Of a stretch of DNA of 19,830 nucleotides, positions 12,313-19,597 are shown in pieces; within the stretch, counting starts at the first letter, position 1; each line of letters begins with the position of its first letter. Under the pieces are notes generated by a model that saw only the letters and a program-made list of their open reading frames with translations, did no database searches and was not told where the DNA came from. Made by a program: the position numbers and the translations under genes. The stretch is from Deltaproteobacteria bacterium RIFOXYA12_FULL_61_11. GTDB taxonomy: Bacteria > Bdellovibrionota_F > JAHFAK01 > YA12-FULL-61-11. The stretch spans positions 522 through 20,351 of the forward strand of contig MGSU01000024.1 of NCBI GenBank assembly GCA_001799195.1, read 5' to 3'.

Positions 12313-13559
12313 ACTTGTTCCCCTCCATCTCGAATCCAGGGCGGCGGCCCACCTCGCAACTCGTCGAGCAGGTCTGCCCATTGCTGCATCACAACGCGCC
12401 GGTCGTCGATGAACTCCTCTCGAGCGTATGTGTGACCGAGCGGCCCTCGCGCGACATGACCTAGTTCATGCTCCAGGATGTCGGGGAGGGCTTTGAATCT
12501 TTCGCGGGCGAGGGTCCGAAAACTAGCACGGAACGAATGCGCCACCACGATATCGGGGGGCAGACCTACCGACCGCAGCGCGGCCACGATGGCGGCATCT
12601 GACATCGGACGGTTATTCTTGCGCTGGCCGGGAAAGACCCATTCACCTCCGCCGGTCAAAGGGAAAAGTGCTTTGAGCAACGCGAGAGCTTGCCAGGAGA
12701 GTGGTTTATCCAGGAAGCGCGGTTCTTTGCCTTTCTTGGTCTTCGAAACCTTCAATTTCCAGGTCCCTGTCTCGAGGTCGAGGTCTTTCCATTTCATCTG
12801 CCGCAATTCGCCCGGCCTGGCTGCCAAGTAAGGGGTAAGCTGGAGCGCCACGCCGACCACGCAGCCGCCTTTATGGCACGCCATAGCGCGAAGTACGGGG
12901 GCGAGTTCTTCGGCCTTTACAGGCGCCGGAAAATGGTCTTGCGGACGTGGTGTCAGATCTTTGGTCATGCCTCTGGTGACGTCGGCGGTGACCATTTCCA
13001 TACGAACGGCATATTGTAGCGTGCTCGAGATCGCGCGTAGGGCTCGATGAGAGGTTTCGATCTTGCCGGTTTCTTGGATCTTTTTGATCACCGGCAGAAG
13101 ATCACGATAGCGCAGGTCTGCCACGTTGCGATTTCCGATGCTGGGTTGGACGTCACGTTCGATGATGCGCTGAATGTTGTTGGTATAGCTCTCAGACCAA
13201 CTCGAAGAACGGTTCTTGATCCAGGCGGCGAAGACATCTTTGAAGGTCTCGCCTCCCACCACTTTTGCCAGAGTGCGGGCTTGCCTCCGATCGGCTACAG
13301 GGTCATGGCCGGATTGGAGCTTGCGCAGCAGTTCACCTGCTCGCAATCTTGCTTCCCTCAAGGTGACATCCGGCCAACTGCCAAGACTGATTCGAGTGGT
13401 CTTGCCGTTGCGGGAAAATCGGTACCGCCACCATTTCCCTGTGATGGTCACCTCGAGCATGAGACCGGGGCAAGATGCGTCGAGCGCATAGGTGCTTTTT
13501 TCGGTATGGGGCAGATCTTCAACAATTCGTTCGGTCAAGGGTCGTGCAGTCTTGGGCAT
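12309..13559 (-). CDS. int: P4-type tyrosine integrase
   Basis: This 416-aa site-specific recombinase would integrate the element at the tRNA 3' end. An N-terminal arm-binding domain (residues ~1-95, with GLMLEVTITGKWWRYRFSRN and ISLGSWPDVTLREAR) is followed by a core-binding domain (~105-200) and the catalytic domain. Active-site residues are present: Arg248 (AARPGELRQMKW), a Lys near 273-275 (SKTKKGKE), His341-Arg344 (HSFRASFRT), His368 (LEHELGH) and Tyr378 (GHTYAR). The length is normal for P4 integrases. ATG 13559 has no clear ribosome site and overlaps one arm of a perfect 12-bp inverted repeat, suggesting tight control. The gene lies 180 bases from the tRNA and reads away from it, the classic arrangement. 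Confidence 0.95.
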   Translation of the reverse strand: MPKTARPLTERIVEDLPHTEKSTYALDASCPGLMLEVTITGKWWRYRFSRNGKTTRISLGSWPDVTLREARLRAGELLRKLQSGHDPVADRRQARTLAKVVGGETFKDVFAAWIKNRSSSWSESYTNNIQRIIERDVQPSIGNRNVADLRYRDLLPVIKKIQETGKIETSHRALRAISSTLQYAVRMEMVTADVTRGMTKDLTPRPQDHFPAPVKAEELAPVLRAMACHKGGCVVGVALQLTPYLAARPGELRQMKWKDLDLETGTWKLKVSKTKKGKEPRFLDKPLSWQALALLKALFPLTGGGEWVFPGQRKNNRPMSDAAIVAALRSVGLPPDIVVAHSFRASFRTLARERFKALPDILEHELGHVARGPLGHTYAREEFIDDRRVVMQQWADLLDELRGGPPPWIRDGGEQV

Positions 13560-13655
13560 TTTTAGTACAACTTCGGGGGTGGTTGTGGCCTCGTCGGGTC
13601 ACCTGTACCCTATCTTGTACTAAAAACGTCCAAACTTCAATAAAACTGCCTGTAC
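13559..13655. repeat. 12-bp inverted repeat and TGTAC sites upstream of the integrase
   Basis: TTTTTAGTACAA (13559-13570) and TTGTACTAAAAA (13615-13626) are perfect inverted copies, 44 bases apart; the first overlaps the integrase ATG. Further TGTAC cores lie at 13604-13608 and 13651-13655. The 10-mer CTTGTACTAA recurs at 8296-8305 near the other att site. They could be integrase arm-type sites that also repress the integrase gene, or operators of an element regulator. The rest of 13560-13738 has no gene that I can see. Confidence 0.7.
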
Positions 13656-13736
13656 TTCATTGGCTTGATTTTGATTGCTTTCTGAATGAGATCAAGAGGG
13701 TTGTGGCCTTCCCTGGCCCTGAAAAAAAGAGGAAGA

Positions 13737-13752
13737 GATGGCACCTCAGGGA
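13737..13752. other. Proximal attachment site within the tRNA 3' end
   Basis: GATGGCACCTCAGGGA is identical to the distal repeat. It covers the 3' side of the acceptor stem, the discriminator base and part of the T-stem of the tRNA. Integration therefore keeps a functional tRNA. Confidence 0.88.
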
Positions 13753-13812
13753 TTTGAACCCCGGACACTGCGGATATGAGCCGCATGCTCTAACCACCTG
13801 AGCTAAGGTGCC
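13739..13812 (-). tRNA. tRNA with CAU anticodon (elongator Met or lysidine-type Ile2)
   Basis: On the minus strand the gene folds fully: acceptor GGCACCT/AGGTGCC, D-stem GCTC/GAGC, anticodon stem TGCGG/CCGCA with loop CTCATAT (anticodon CAT), variable GTGTC, and T-arm CGGGG-TTCAAAT-CCCTG with discriminator A. CCA is not encoded. Position 1 pairs with 72 and the anticodon stem lacks three G-C pairs, so it is not the initiator. Met-elongator and Ile(CAU) cannot be separated by eye. It is the integration target of the element. Confidence 0.93.
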
Positions 13813-13843
13813 GAGCTCGAGGATTCCTCCTTTTTGCGGCCGC

Positions 13844-13873
13844 AACCTAGCCCGGGAACGGTTTCAGTGTCAA
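13844..13873 (-). promoter_or_regulatory. Probable tRNA promoter with GC-rich discriminator
   Basis: On the minus strand TTGACA (13873-13868) is followed after 18 bases by TAGGTT (13849-13844) and then the GC palindrome GCGGCCGC (13843-13836). A strong -35, weak -10 and GC-rich start region are typical of stringently controlled stable-RNA promoters. It lies 32 bases before the tRNA 5' end and in the gap after the 1488-aa gene. Confidence 0.5.
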
Positions 13874-13928
13874 GGGAAAAGAAGGGTGTACTGGACTTCC
13901 GAACTGGGGCTTCGCTGCTGCTCCGATG

Positions 13929-16900
13929 CTACTCCTGGTTGAGCCCGGCATTGGCGGTCAGGGTGTCCCCATCCGGGCGGGACTGGTCGTAGAGCAATCC
14001 CACGCCGGCGATCGGCTGGTCGCACTCGATAAGGACGCTACCGTTGAAAGAAGCTGCGTTGATCCGTAGGTTGGCCAAGGGGCTTTGGGTCAGGTCGGTC
14101 CTGACCTCGACCAGAGCGAAGTCGCCGCGAGGGACTTCGGAAAGGGTACTGCCGAGGATACCGCAGATGTTGCCGTCGCCGCAGGTCGTATCGACATAGG
14201 TATGGCGGCACGAGGTGGGGCTGGCTCCGAGATTGACATACTGGTAACGACTGTTCCAGGTGGCGTGGCCGCCCTGATCGAGCGAGACCGCTTGCACGAT
14301 GAGCAACTGCGTCGAAGTCGAGGGGAGACCTGGGGCATTGTAGGTCGCGCCGCCGCCCTGGCCTGGGGTGCGGCTGTCTTCATTGACAGTGCAGGCGACC
14401 TCGCCGTTCGAACTGGTCACCCTGGCGAAGCCGGTTGTTCCCTCCTGACCCGCGATGGCCGTGGCATGGAAGAGGAAGCTCTGCCCGGGAGCGAGAGACT
14501 GGGTTTTGACCGTGCTCACGAGGTTCCCGCCTGCCGTGGGCCGCAGTAGGATCTCGGCGCGAACCTCGGTTGGTACGGTGCCGAGGTTCTGACAGGCCAG
14601 ACCTGATTGATAGGCCTCGTGCTTGATGAAGCGCGGTAGGATGAGTTCGTCGTCTCCGCGTGGAACCCCTTGGAATGCGAAGAAAGCCGGGGTTTCAACG
14701 GAATTATTGTAGAGGAAGACCGAGGCCACGAGGGGCAAATCGCCTTCGATAACGGCAGAACCGTTGAAATCCCCGTCGACGATCGAGGCGAGTTCCAAGA
14801 TCACCGCGCTCCACGGCGGCAGGTCGTGTTCCACTGTCCAAAAACGTGGATCCTGCCCTGGGGGGTCCCGGAACGTAATACTGATGGCGTTGGGTTGATC
14901 GGTGGCGTTCTGGACCACGAGGTACGAGCCGAACAGGGCAGTTCCGCCGGTCAGGTTGACCACCTGGGTGGCAAAAAAGTCGGGTGCGGCGCCATCCTCC
15001 GGGAATGCCGAGGCTGAGGCTGTCCTCACCGTAGCAGCGCCAATGGGTGTCTGGGTGTTGTAGGAGCAGGTGATGGGTTGGCCGGCCGAGGGCGTGAGGA
15101 CGAGGGCGGCGGCCGAGTAGCCGGAGGCGGCCATACGGCTGCCGATGGGGTCGCTCTCCGTACCGGTGAACCACAATTGTGTGGCCTTTGGCGCGAGTAC
15201 GGCGCTGACGAAGGAACCGAGCGACTCGCCCTCTGGATCCTCGCCGATCGCGGCCGGGTACAGCTCCACCATCAAGGACTGAGCGACCGTTCCCGAGTTG
15301 GTACAGCTCACGCCGCTCACGAACGCTTCGCTGGGGCCGGGGCTCTCCGCGGCCGGGGATTTCAGCACGAGCGGGATTAAGACCCGGTTGTCCGGTGGTT
15401 CGATCGGGCTGATCGCCACGATTCCGGTAGCTGTCTCGGCCAGGGTGAAGGTGAGGAAACCGCCTTGCACCGAGACAGGCAAGGCCGCCCCATCGAGGGT
15501 CACTCGCAGGTTCGAGGCGAATTCCGCGGCGGCGACCCTGAAGAAGGCTGCGGCATCGCCCTGCCAGGTGAAGCTCACGGTTCTACCATGACCGAAAGTC
15601 TCGGGGGGAGGTTCGAGCGTGACCGTGTAGGGCACAGCGGTGTCGGCAGTGAAGGCCAGGTCGAGCTGCGCATCGCCCAATCGGGCGTCGTTGAAGGCGT
15701 GGCTTCCGGTCAGACCGGCCAGGTGCATACGCGGTGAAAGCCGCGGAAGGTCGAGGCTGGGGTAGAGACCGAGTAGGCCGCGTAGGAAGGTTTCAGCCAA
15801 GGCCAAGGACTCGAGGTAGATGGCGCGGTGGCTCTCGAAGAGATGTGGCGAGTAGTCGGCGGCGACGAAGGATTGGCCCCACAGCGGAGTCACTGCGAGC
15901 TGGGCATAACTCTCGGTCAGGAGTTGGATCGCCCTTGGTCCGCTGCCGTGCCGCAGCATGGCCGTGAGCTGCTGGCCGACCGCGGCACCATAGAGACCGG
16001 AGCCGTGCCAATCCGGTCGCTTGATGCAAGGATGTACCCCACCGTCGAGCGGCGGCTGATCCTGGCGTGCCACGGACAGTAATGAGCCGTCGTCGCTGAT
16101 GAAATCCTCGAAATGCGAGCTCAGGCCTGTGCGCTCGGACTCATTGAGCAGCCCATCGGGCTCCAGCAGACCGAACACAGGCTGGAAAAAGCGCGCCGCG
16201 GTCGTGTCTTCCACCTCACCCGGCCAGAAGGGATCGTTCCAGGTGCGGTCATAGCGGGAGGTGGCGCGGTACCAGAGCTCGCCGTAGGACCAAGCGCTGC
16301 GCAGAGCACTGGCATTGGCCGTGGCCAGGGTTCGGTGGTCTCGAGGAGGTTCTAGGCCCAGCGAGGTGTAGAATTCGGCCAGGGTCGTGTGGGCTTCGTA
16401 GCGCCGGCCGTTCAGGTCCGGGACGATGGCATTGTAATAGCGCACGAAGTGTTCTCGACATTCCGGGATGTGGTTGAACTCGTACAACTCGGTGTCGTCG
16501 CCGAAATCGGTCAGCATCGCAGCACCGGCGGCGAGGTCCTCGGGCCTGTTCTTGAGGTCTGCCCAGTTCGCCTCGGCCTCGAGTTTTGCAAGGACGGTCC
16601 GGCGCAGCTCGGGATTGGCCGGATCGGCATCGGCTGGCTGGGCGAGCAGCAACTGGTCCCCAGTCGCGGCCATATATTCGCGCACTAATCGAATAAGCGA
16701 ATAGCGTTGCGCGGCATAGGGGATAGGCAGAGAAGTATCGCCGTCGCCGCCCCAGTCGGTGCGGAACTTGTCGCGGTGGCAGTAGGGTTGGAGTTGAGGG
16801 CCGCTGTAGGCGCGGCAATCACCCAGCGTGGCCAGGAGCTCACCGAGGAAACGCCGTTGGAAGAGTGGATCGGCCAGGGCGAGCGCCAATTCCATGCCTG

Positions 16901-18395
16901 TACTCCACACGAAGAAGGCTAACGAGTGTCCGCGTTGGCTGGCCTGACCGAGCGTTCCAATGGCTTCCCATCGGTTCATGAGGTAGTGCAAAGCGGCATT
17001 GCGGTAGATGCCCTGGAGTACGGCGTCGGAAGACGTGAAGGTTGGCAGGCCGTGGGCATAGAGCCCGGCAAGACGTTCTGTCCAGTAAGCCTCGGACGTG
17101 GCGATGGGGTTCGTATCCCGATAGTGCGACCATTTTTGCAGCAACTCGGCGCGATCAGAGCCGACCAAGCCGATGAGAGTCAGCTCTCGAGGAGTGGTAG
17201 GTTCGAGGTCGGCGAAGCGGGTGGCAAGGCCGAGGGAGAGACTGTTGTGAGCCCAGGTTGCAGCCCCGTTGTGGTCTTCGAGCGTCCCATCCTCGAAATC
17301 TTGGAGAATGGGGGTTTCATCGCCTGCTTCGGCGCGGAAGGTCATCGTCGCGCCGTCGTCCGAGGAGGGGAAGGCCAGACCGAGGAGTAAGATTGCGTCG
17401 GCTTGCGCATCCTCGGGGTTATCGAGTTCGAGAAGGTAGCAATCTCCGGAGGCACACGGTTCGGCCCTCATGAGGGGAGTCGTGCCGGGCACTGTGGCAT
17501 TGTACCAGTTCCAATGGGTGGTGCCGGCGAGATACGGCAGAGAGACGCGGAGCAGGAGTTCGAGGTCGCCCGCTGATCCGCCTTCCTGTGATATCCGCAG
17601 GTGCAGGGCGAAGCCACGTTCTCGTGGCAGCGCAACCTTCGTGCCGGTGATGGTCAGCGTCGCACCGTGGTCCAGGGCATAGCGGTCGGTCACCATCATG
17701 TTCGAGGGACGCCAGGTTGCCGTGGTCTGCCCAACGAGCTTGGCCTGCTCGTCGAAGATTCTCGTCGGAGTGCCGTGGCGGAAGCGGCCGACAACATTGA
17801 AACCTGATGTCGTAGAATCAGCGAGATAGGGGGTAGAACCCGAGTAGTAGGGTGCGGCCCAAAACCCGCCGAGATGGGCGGCGTAGGGCAGGCCATCTTC
17901 GGGGTATTCGGCTACAACGAGGTCTCCGCCGAATACCTGGACTGCCTCGAGGTCGCCGTAGGCTTCACGAAAGCGCTCATAATCGGTGGCGTACGCAGCA
18001 AGGTCGGTCGCTGCTTTGCGCGGCAGGCCTTCTAGCGAAACAGGCTTTGACGTGATACTCGGTGGGACGGTTGTTGGCTGAGGGTCCTCGGTTTGCGCTG
18101 GAGCAGGTTCGTCCGGAGCCGGCCGCTGTGGTTCGGATGGATCGGGTCTAGAGAGATTCCCTGCAGGCTCGAGGGGCGTTGCGTCCGGGGACAGGGTACC
18201 GGCAGGAACCGAGGTGGTGTCGGGTCGGTCGAGAACCGGAGTACTGCCCGTATCCGCGCTCGCCTCCCCGGACTGGATCATGGCATCTTGCGAAGTCGCC
18301 CTGTCGTCGCTGCAGGAGAGCATGCCGAGCCACAGTAGCATCCAACCCCAGGTCATGCGGCGGAAGGGTCTGAGCAAGGTTCTGTGGGTATCCAT
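13929..18395 (-). CDS. Very large lipoprotein resembling six-hairpin glycosidases
   Basis: This 1488-aa protein has a signal peptide MDTHRTLLRPFRRMTWGWML with lipobox MLSC (Cys28), followed by a Thr/Pro/Glu-rich linker to about residue 130. A beta-sandwich-like region follows (HLGGFWAAPYYSG..., TLTITGTKVALPRERGFALH). Then comes a helical toroid-like domain, ~430-920, with NRWEAIGTLGQASQRGHSLA, FRTDWGGDGDTSLPIPYAAQ and GLYGAAVGQQLTAML, as in (alpha/alpha)6 carbohydrate-active enzymes. The last ~430 residues carry beta-sandwich repeats of the type 'lilPrfik...sGvsCtNlGtv...v.ael' alternating with 'nl..g......ylvvqN'. A surface glycan hydrolase or lyase is likely; family and substrate are not assigned. 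ATG 18395 has GAGGAA upstream. A longer frame from 18464 is less likely, since it overlaps the promoter. Confidence 0.82.
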   Translation of the reverse strand: MDTHRTLLRPFRRMTWGWMLLWLGMLSCSDDRATSQDAMIQSGEASADTGSTPVLDRPDTTSVPAGTLSPDATPLEPAGNLSRPDPSEPQRPAPDEPAPAQTEDPQPTTVPPSITSKPVSLEGLPRKAATDLAAYATDYERFREAYGDLEAVQVFGGDLVVAEYPEDGLPYAAHLGGFWAAPYYSGSTPYLADSTTSGFNVVGRFRHGTPTRIFDEQAKLVGQTTATWRPSNMMVTDRYALDHGATLTITGTKVALPRERGFALHLRISQEGGSAGDLELLLRVSLPYLAGTTHWNWYNATVPGTTPLMRAEPCASGDCYLLELDNPEDAQADAILLLGLAFPSSDDGATMTFRAEAGDETPILQDFEDGTLEDHNGAATWAHNSLSLGLATRFADLEPTTPRELTLIGLVGSDRAELLQKWSHYRDTNPIATSEAYWTERLAGLYAHGLPTFTSSDAVLQGIYRNAALHYLMNRWEAIGTLGQASQRGHSLAFFVWSTGMELALALADPLFQRRFLGELLATLGDCRAYSGPQLQPYCHRDKFRTDWGGDGDTSLPIPYAAQRYSLIRLVREYMAATGDQLLLAQPADADPANPELRRTVLAKLEAEANWADLKNRPEDLAAGAAMLTDFGDDTELYEFNHIPECREHFVRYYNAIVPDLNGRRYEAHTTLAEFYTSLGLEPPRDHRTLATANASALRSAWSYGELWYRATSRYDRTWNDPFWPGEVEDTTAARFFQPVFGLLEPDGLLNESERTGLSSHFEDFISDDGSLLSVARQDQPPLDGGVHPCIKRPDWHGSGLYGAAVGQQLTAMLRHGSGPRAIQLLTESYAQLAVTPLWGQSFVAADYSPHLFESHRAIYLESLALAETFLRGLLGLYPSLDLPRLSPRMHLAGLTGSHAFNDARLGDAQLDLAFTADTAVPYTVTLEPPPETFGHGRTVSFTWQGDAAAFFRVAAAEFASNLRVTLDGAALPVSVQGGFLTFTLAETATGIVAISPIEPPDNRVLIPLVLKSPAAESPGPSEAFVSGVSCTNSGTVAQSLMVELYPAAIGEDPEGESLGSFVSAVLAPKATQLWFTGTESDPIGSRMAASGYSAAALVLTPSAGQPITCSYNTQTPIGAATVRTASASAFPEDGAAPDFFATQVVNLTGGTALFGSYLVVQNATDQPNAISITFRDPPGQDPRFWTVEHDLPPWSAVILELASIVDGDFNGSAVIEGDLPLVASVFLYNNSVETPAFFAFQGVPRGDDELILPRFIKHEAYQSGLACQNLGTVPTEVRAEILLRPTAGGNLVSTVKTQSLAPGQSFLFHATAIAGQEGTTGFARVTSSNGEVACTVNEDSRTPGQGGGATYNAPGLPSTSTQLLIVQAVSLDQGGHATWNSRYQYVNLGASPTSCRHTYVDTTCGDGNICGILGSTLSEVPRGDFALVEVRTDLTQSPLANLRINAASFNGSVLIECDQPIAGVGLLYDQSRPDGDTLTANAGLNQE

Positions 18396-18710
18396 GTCTG
18401 TTCCTCGAAGGAAGGTCGTGTAGTGCGGACCGAGGTGGCGTAGTGGACGTTCCATGCAGAGCATTATGTCGTAGGACCAAAATATTGTCTTGTACTCCTC
18501 ATGGTATCCCTTCAGTCTCGGGGGGATTGCTAATAGTTCCTGTAACCTCGTAGGGGTGGCGCCGACGGGGGACCCCCGCCACGCGCAAGAATGAGCATGG
18601 TGGGGGCGACCGCAAGGATGCGGACCTCCAAGCGACGCGCAGGATGCAGCGGCGTCGGTGTGTGAGGCGACAGGACCCCTTGCCCCCCACCAAGACTGAA
18701 CTAATACTCC
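18396..18710. other. Intergenic region with GC-rich inverted repeats, possible structured RNA
   Basis: No supported gene lies in these 315 bases. Nested complementary segments occur: GGTGGGGGC (18599-18607) with GCCCCCCACC (18682-18691), enclosing hairpins CCGCA-AGGA-TGCGG (18610-18623) and CGACGC/GCGTCG (18633-18657). A separate stem GTGGCG/CGCCAC (18556-18582) encloses GGGGGACCCCC. No T-run follows on either strand, so these are not ordinary terminators. TACTCCTCATGG occurs twice, at 18494-18505 and 18705-18716. Transcription from the gene at 18711-19544 would pass through this region. Confidence 0.35.
18463..18491 (-). promoter_or_regulatory. Candidate sigma-70 promoter of the 1488-aa lipoprotein gene
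   Basis: On the minus strand AAGACA (18491-18486) and CATAAT (18468-18463) are separated by 17 bases. The -10 matches at five of six positions and the -35 at four. The leader to ATG 18395 would be about 60 bases. Confidence 0.45.
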
Positions 18711-19544
18711 TCATGGCAGCGATCGTACCAGGCGGAACCCGACCTCGATCCCGGTTTCCTCCATGTAGATACTCCTCGAGGCGCCCGGATCGAGTTCCTC
18801 GGCCTCGTCGTAATAGGTGCCGCCACGACAAGAGGCCATGAATTCTTGCTGTTGTTTGTCACCACGGGTTTCACCGCCCGACCACACCCATTCACAGACG
18901 TTGCCCTGCAGGTCATACAGACCGAAATCGTTCGGCCGCTTCAACCCGACGCGATGGGTCGTGTCTCGGGAATTGGGCGCGAACCAGGCAAGCTCCTGCA
19001 AAGGGAAAGCGGGCGTTGTGACCGATCCGGCGCGGGCTGCATACTCCCACTCGGCCTCGGTCGGTAGCCGGAACCCGTTGCAGGTGCTATCCCAGGTCGC
19101 CTCTTCGCGCTCGTGCTCGTAGCAGGGTTGGTACCCTGCCAAGAGCGATAGTTCATTGCAGAACTCGAGGGCGCTCCGGAAGGTGACGCTTTCCACGGGG
19201 CGATCTGCGCCCTTCCTTTCACTGGGACTCCACGGCACCGTGTCGTACTTCACTCTGGCCAAGGCATTCCACAACCGCTGCGTGACCTCGGTCGTCATGA
19301 TCTCATAGGGCCTCGAGATGGTCAGTGCTCGCGGGTGCAGTTCCTCGGCGCCAGGAGCGGGAGGGAGCACGAGAGTCCCCGGCGCGATGGTGATCATCAA
19401 CGGCGGCTCGACCTTGGGCTCCCCATCCGCGCCTCCTGCCATCGCAAAACCAGGAGAGAGAAGGAGGGTGATAACGACAACGATGACGAGGACGAGGGGC
19501 GAGAGGCGATGCAGGCTAGATTGAGTCGCGATACACGTACACAT
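18711..19544 (-). CDS. Exported FGE/SUMF1-fold protein lacking catalytic cysteines
   Basis: This 277-aa protein starts MCTCIATQSSLHRLSPLVLV with a hydrophobic export segment (LVLVIVVVITLLLSPGFAMA). The FGE-sulfatase fold follows: ISRPYEIMTTEVTQRLWNAL, RPVESVTFRSALEFCNELS, GFRLPTEAEWEYAARAG, GLYDLQGNVCEWVWSG, CRGGTYYDEAEELDPGASRS and EVGFRLVRS. In true formylglycine-generating enzymes two cysteines lie between the RGGS segment and the GFR segment. Here that stretch has none, so it is probably a non-enzymatic or differently acting relative. The start at 19544 is chosen because GGAGG lies eight bases upstream; an ATG seven codons earlier lacks a ribosome site. A sigma-54 promoter lies upstream. 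Confidence 0.88.
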   Translation of the reverse strand: MCTCIATQSSLHRLSPLVLVIVVVITLLLSPGFAMAGGADGEPKVEPPLMITIAPGTLVLPPAPGAEELHPRALTISRPYEIMTTEVTQRLWNALARVKYDTVPWSPSERKGADRPVESVTFRSALEFCNELSLLAGYQPCYEHEREEATWDSTCNGFRLPTEAEWEYAARAGSVTTPAFPLQELAWFAPNSRDTTHRVGLKRPNDFGLYDLQGNVCEWVWSGGETRGDKQQQEFMASCRGGTYYDEAEELDPGASRSIYMEETGIEVGFRLVRSLP

Positions 19545-19582
19545 GGTTGTTTCCTCCCAATTCATGGTTACGGCACACCGGA

Positions 19583-19597
19583 GCAGTAAATATGCCA
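19583..19597 (-). promoter_or_regulatory. Sigma-54 (-24/-12) promoter of the FGE-fold gene
   Basis: On the minus strand TGGCATA-TTTA-CTGCT has GG at 19596-19595 and GC at 19584-19583 with exactly 10 bases between. TGGCA and TGCT match the consensus. Transcription would start near 19572, leaving about 28 bases of leader before ATG 19544. The AT-rich upstream DNA holds palindromes that could be activator sites. Confidence 0.6.

Larger units (their letters stand above)
8208..13752. mobile_element. tRNA-integrated satellite-like element, about 5.5 kb
   Basis: The element is bounded by 16-bp direct repeats GATGGCACCTCAGGGA (8208-8223 and 13737-13752). The right copy is the 3' end of an intact tRNA gene. 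Gene order from the tRNA side is P4-type integrase, 265-aa unknown, AlpA-like HTH, small CxxC protein, primase-polymerase, terminase-small-like protein, small ORFs, distal att. All are on the minus strand. There are no structural phage genes, large terminase, lysis or conjugation genes, and no obvious defence or resistance cargo. Integrase, AlpA-like regulator, replication primase and TerS without TerL are the hallmark set of phage satellites such as PICIs. An integrative plasmid or decayed prophage is the alternative. Boundaries are well supported; the satellite label is an inference. Confidence 0.85.

Noticed and set aside
13706-13719. GGCC...GGCC hairpin beside a T7 run as a replacement terminator of the tRNA
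   Set aside because: On the tRNA strand the T-run comes before the hairpin, and the stem is only four pairs.
18499-18831. A minus-strand frame across the intergenic region after the FGE-fold gene
   Set aside because: Its composition is Arg/Ser/Pro-rich, it starts inside the FGE-fold gene in another frame and it has no ribosome site.
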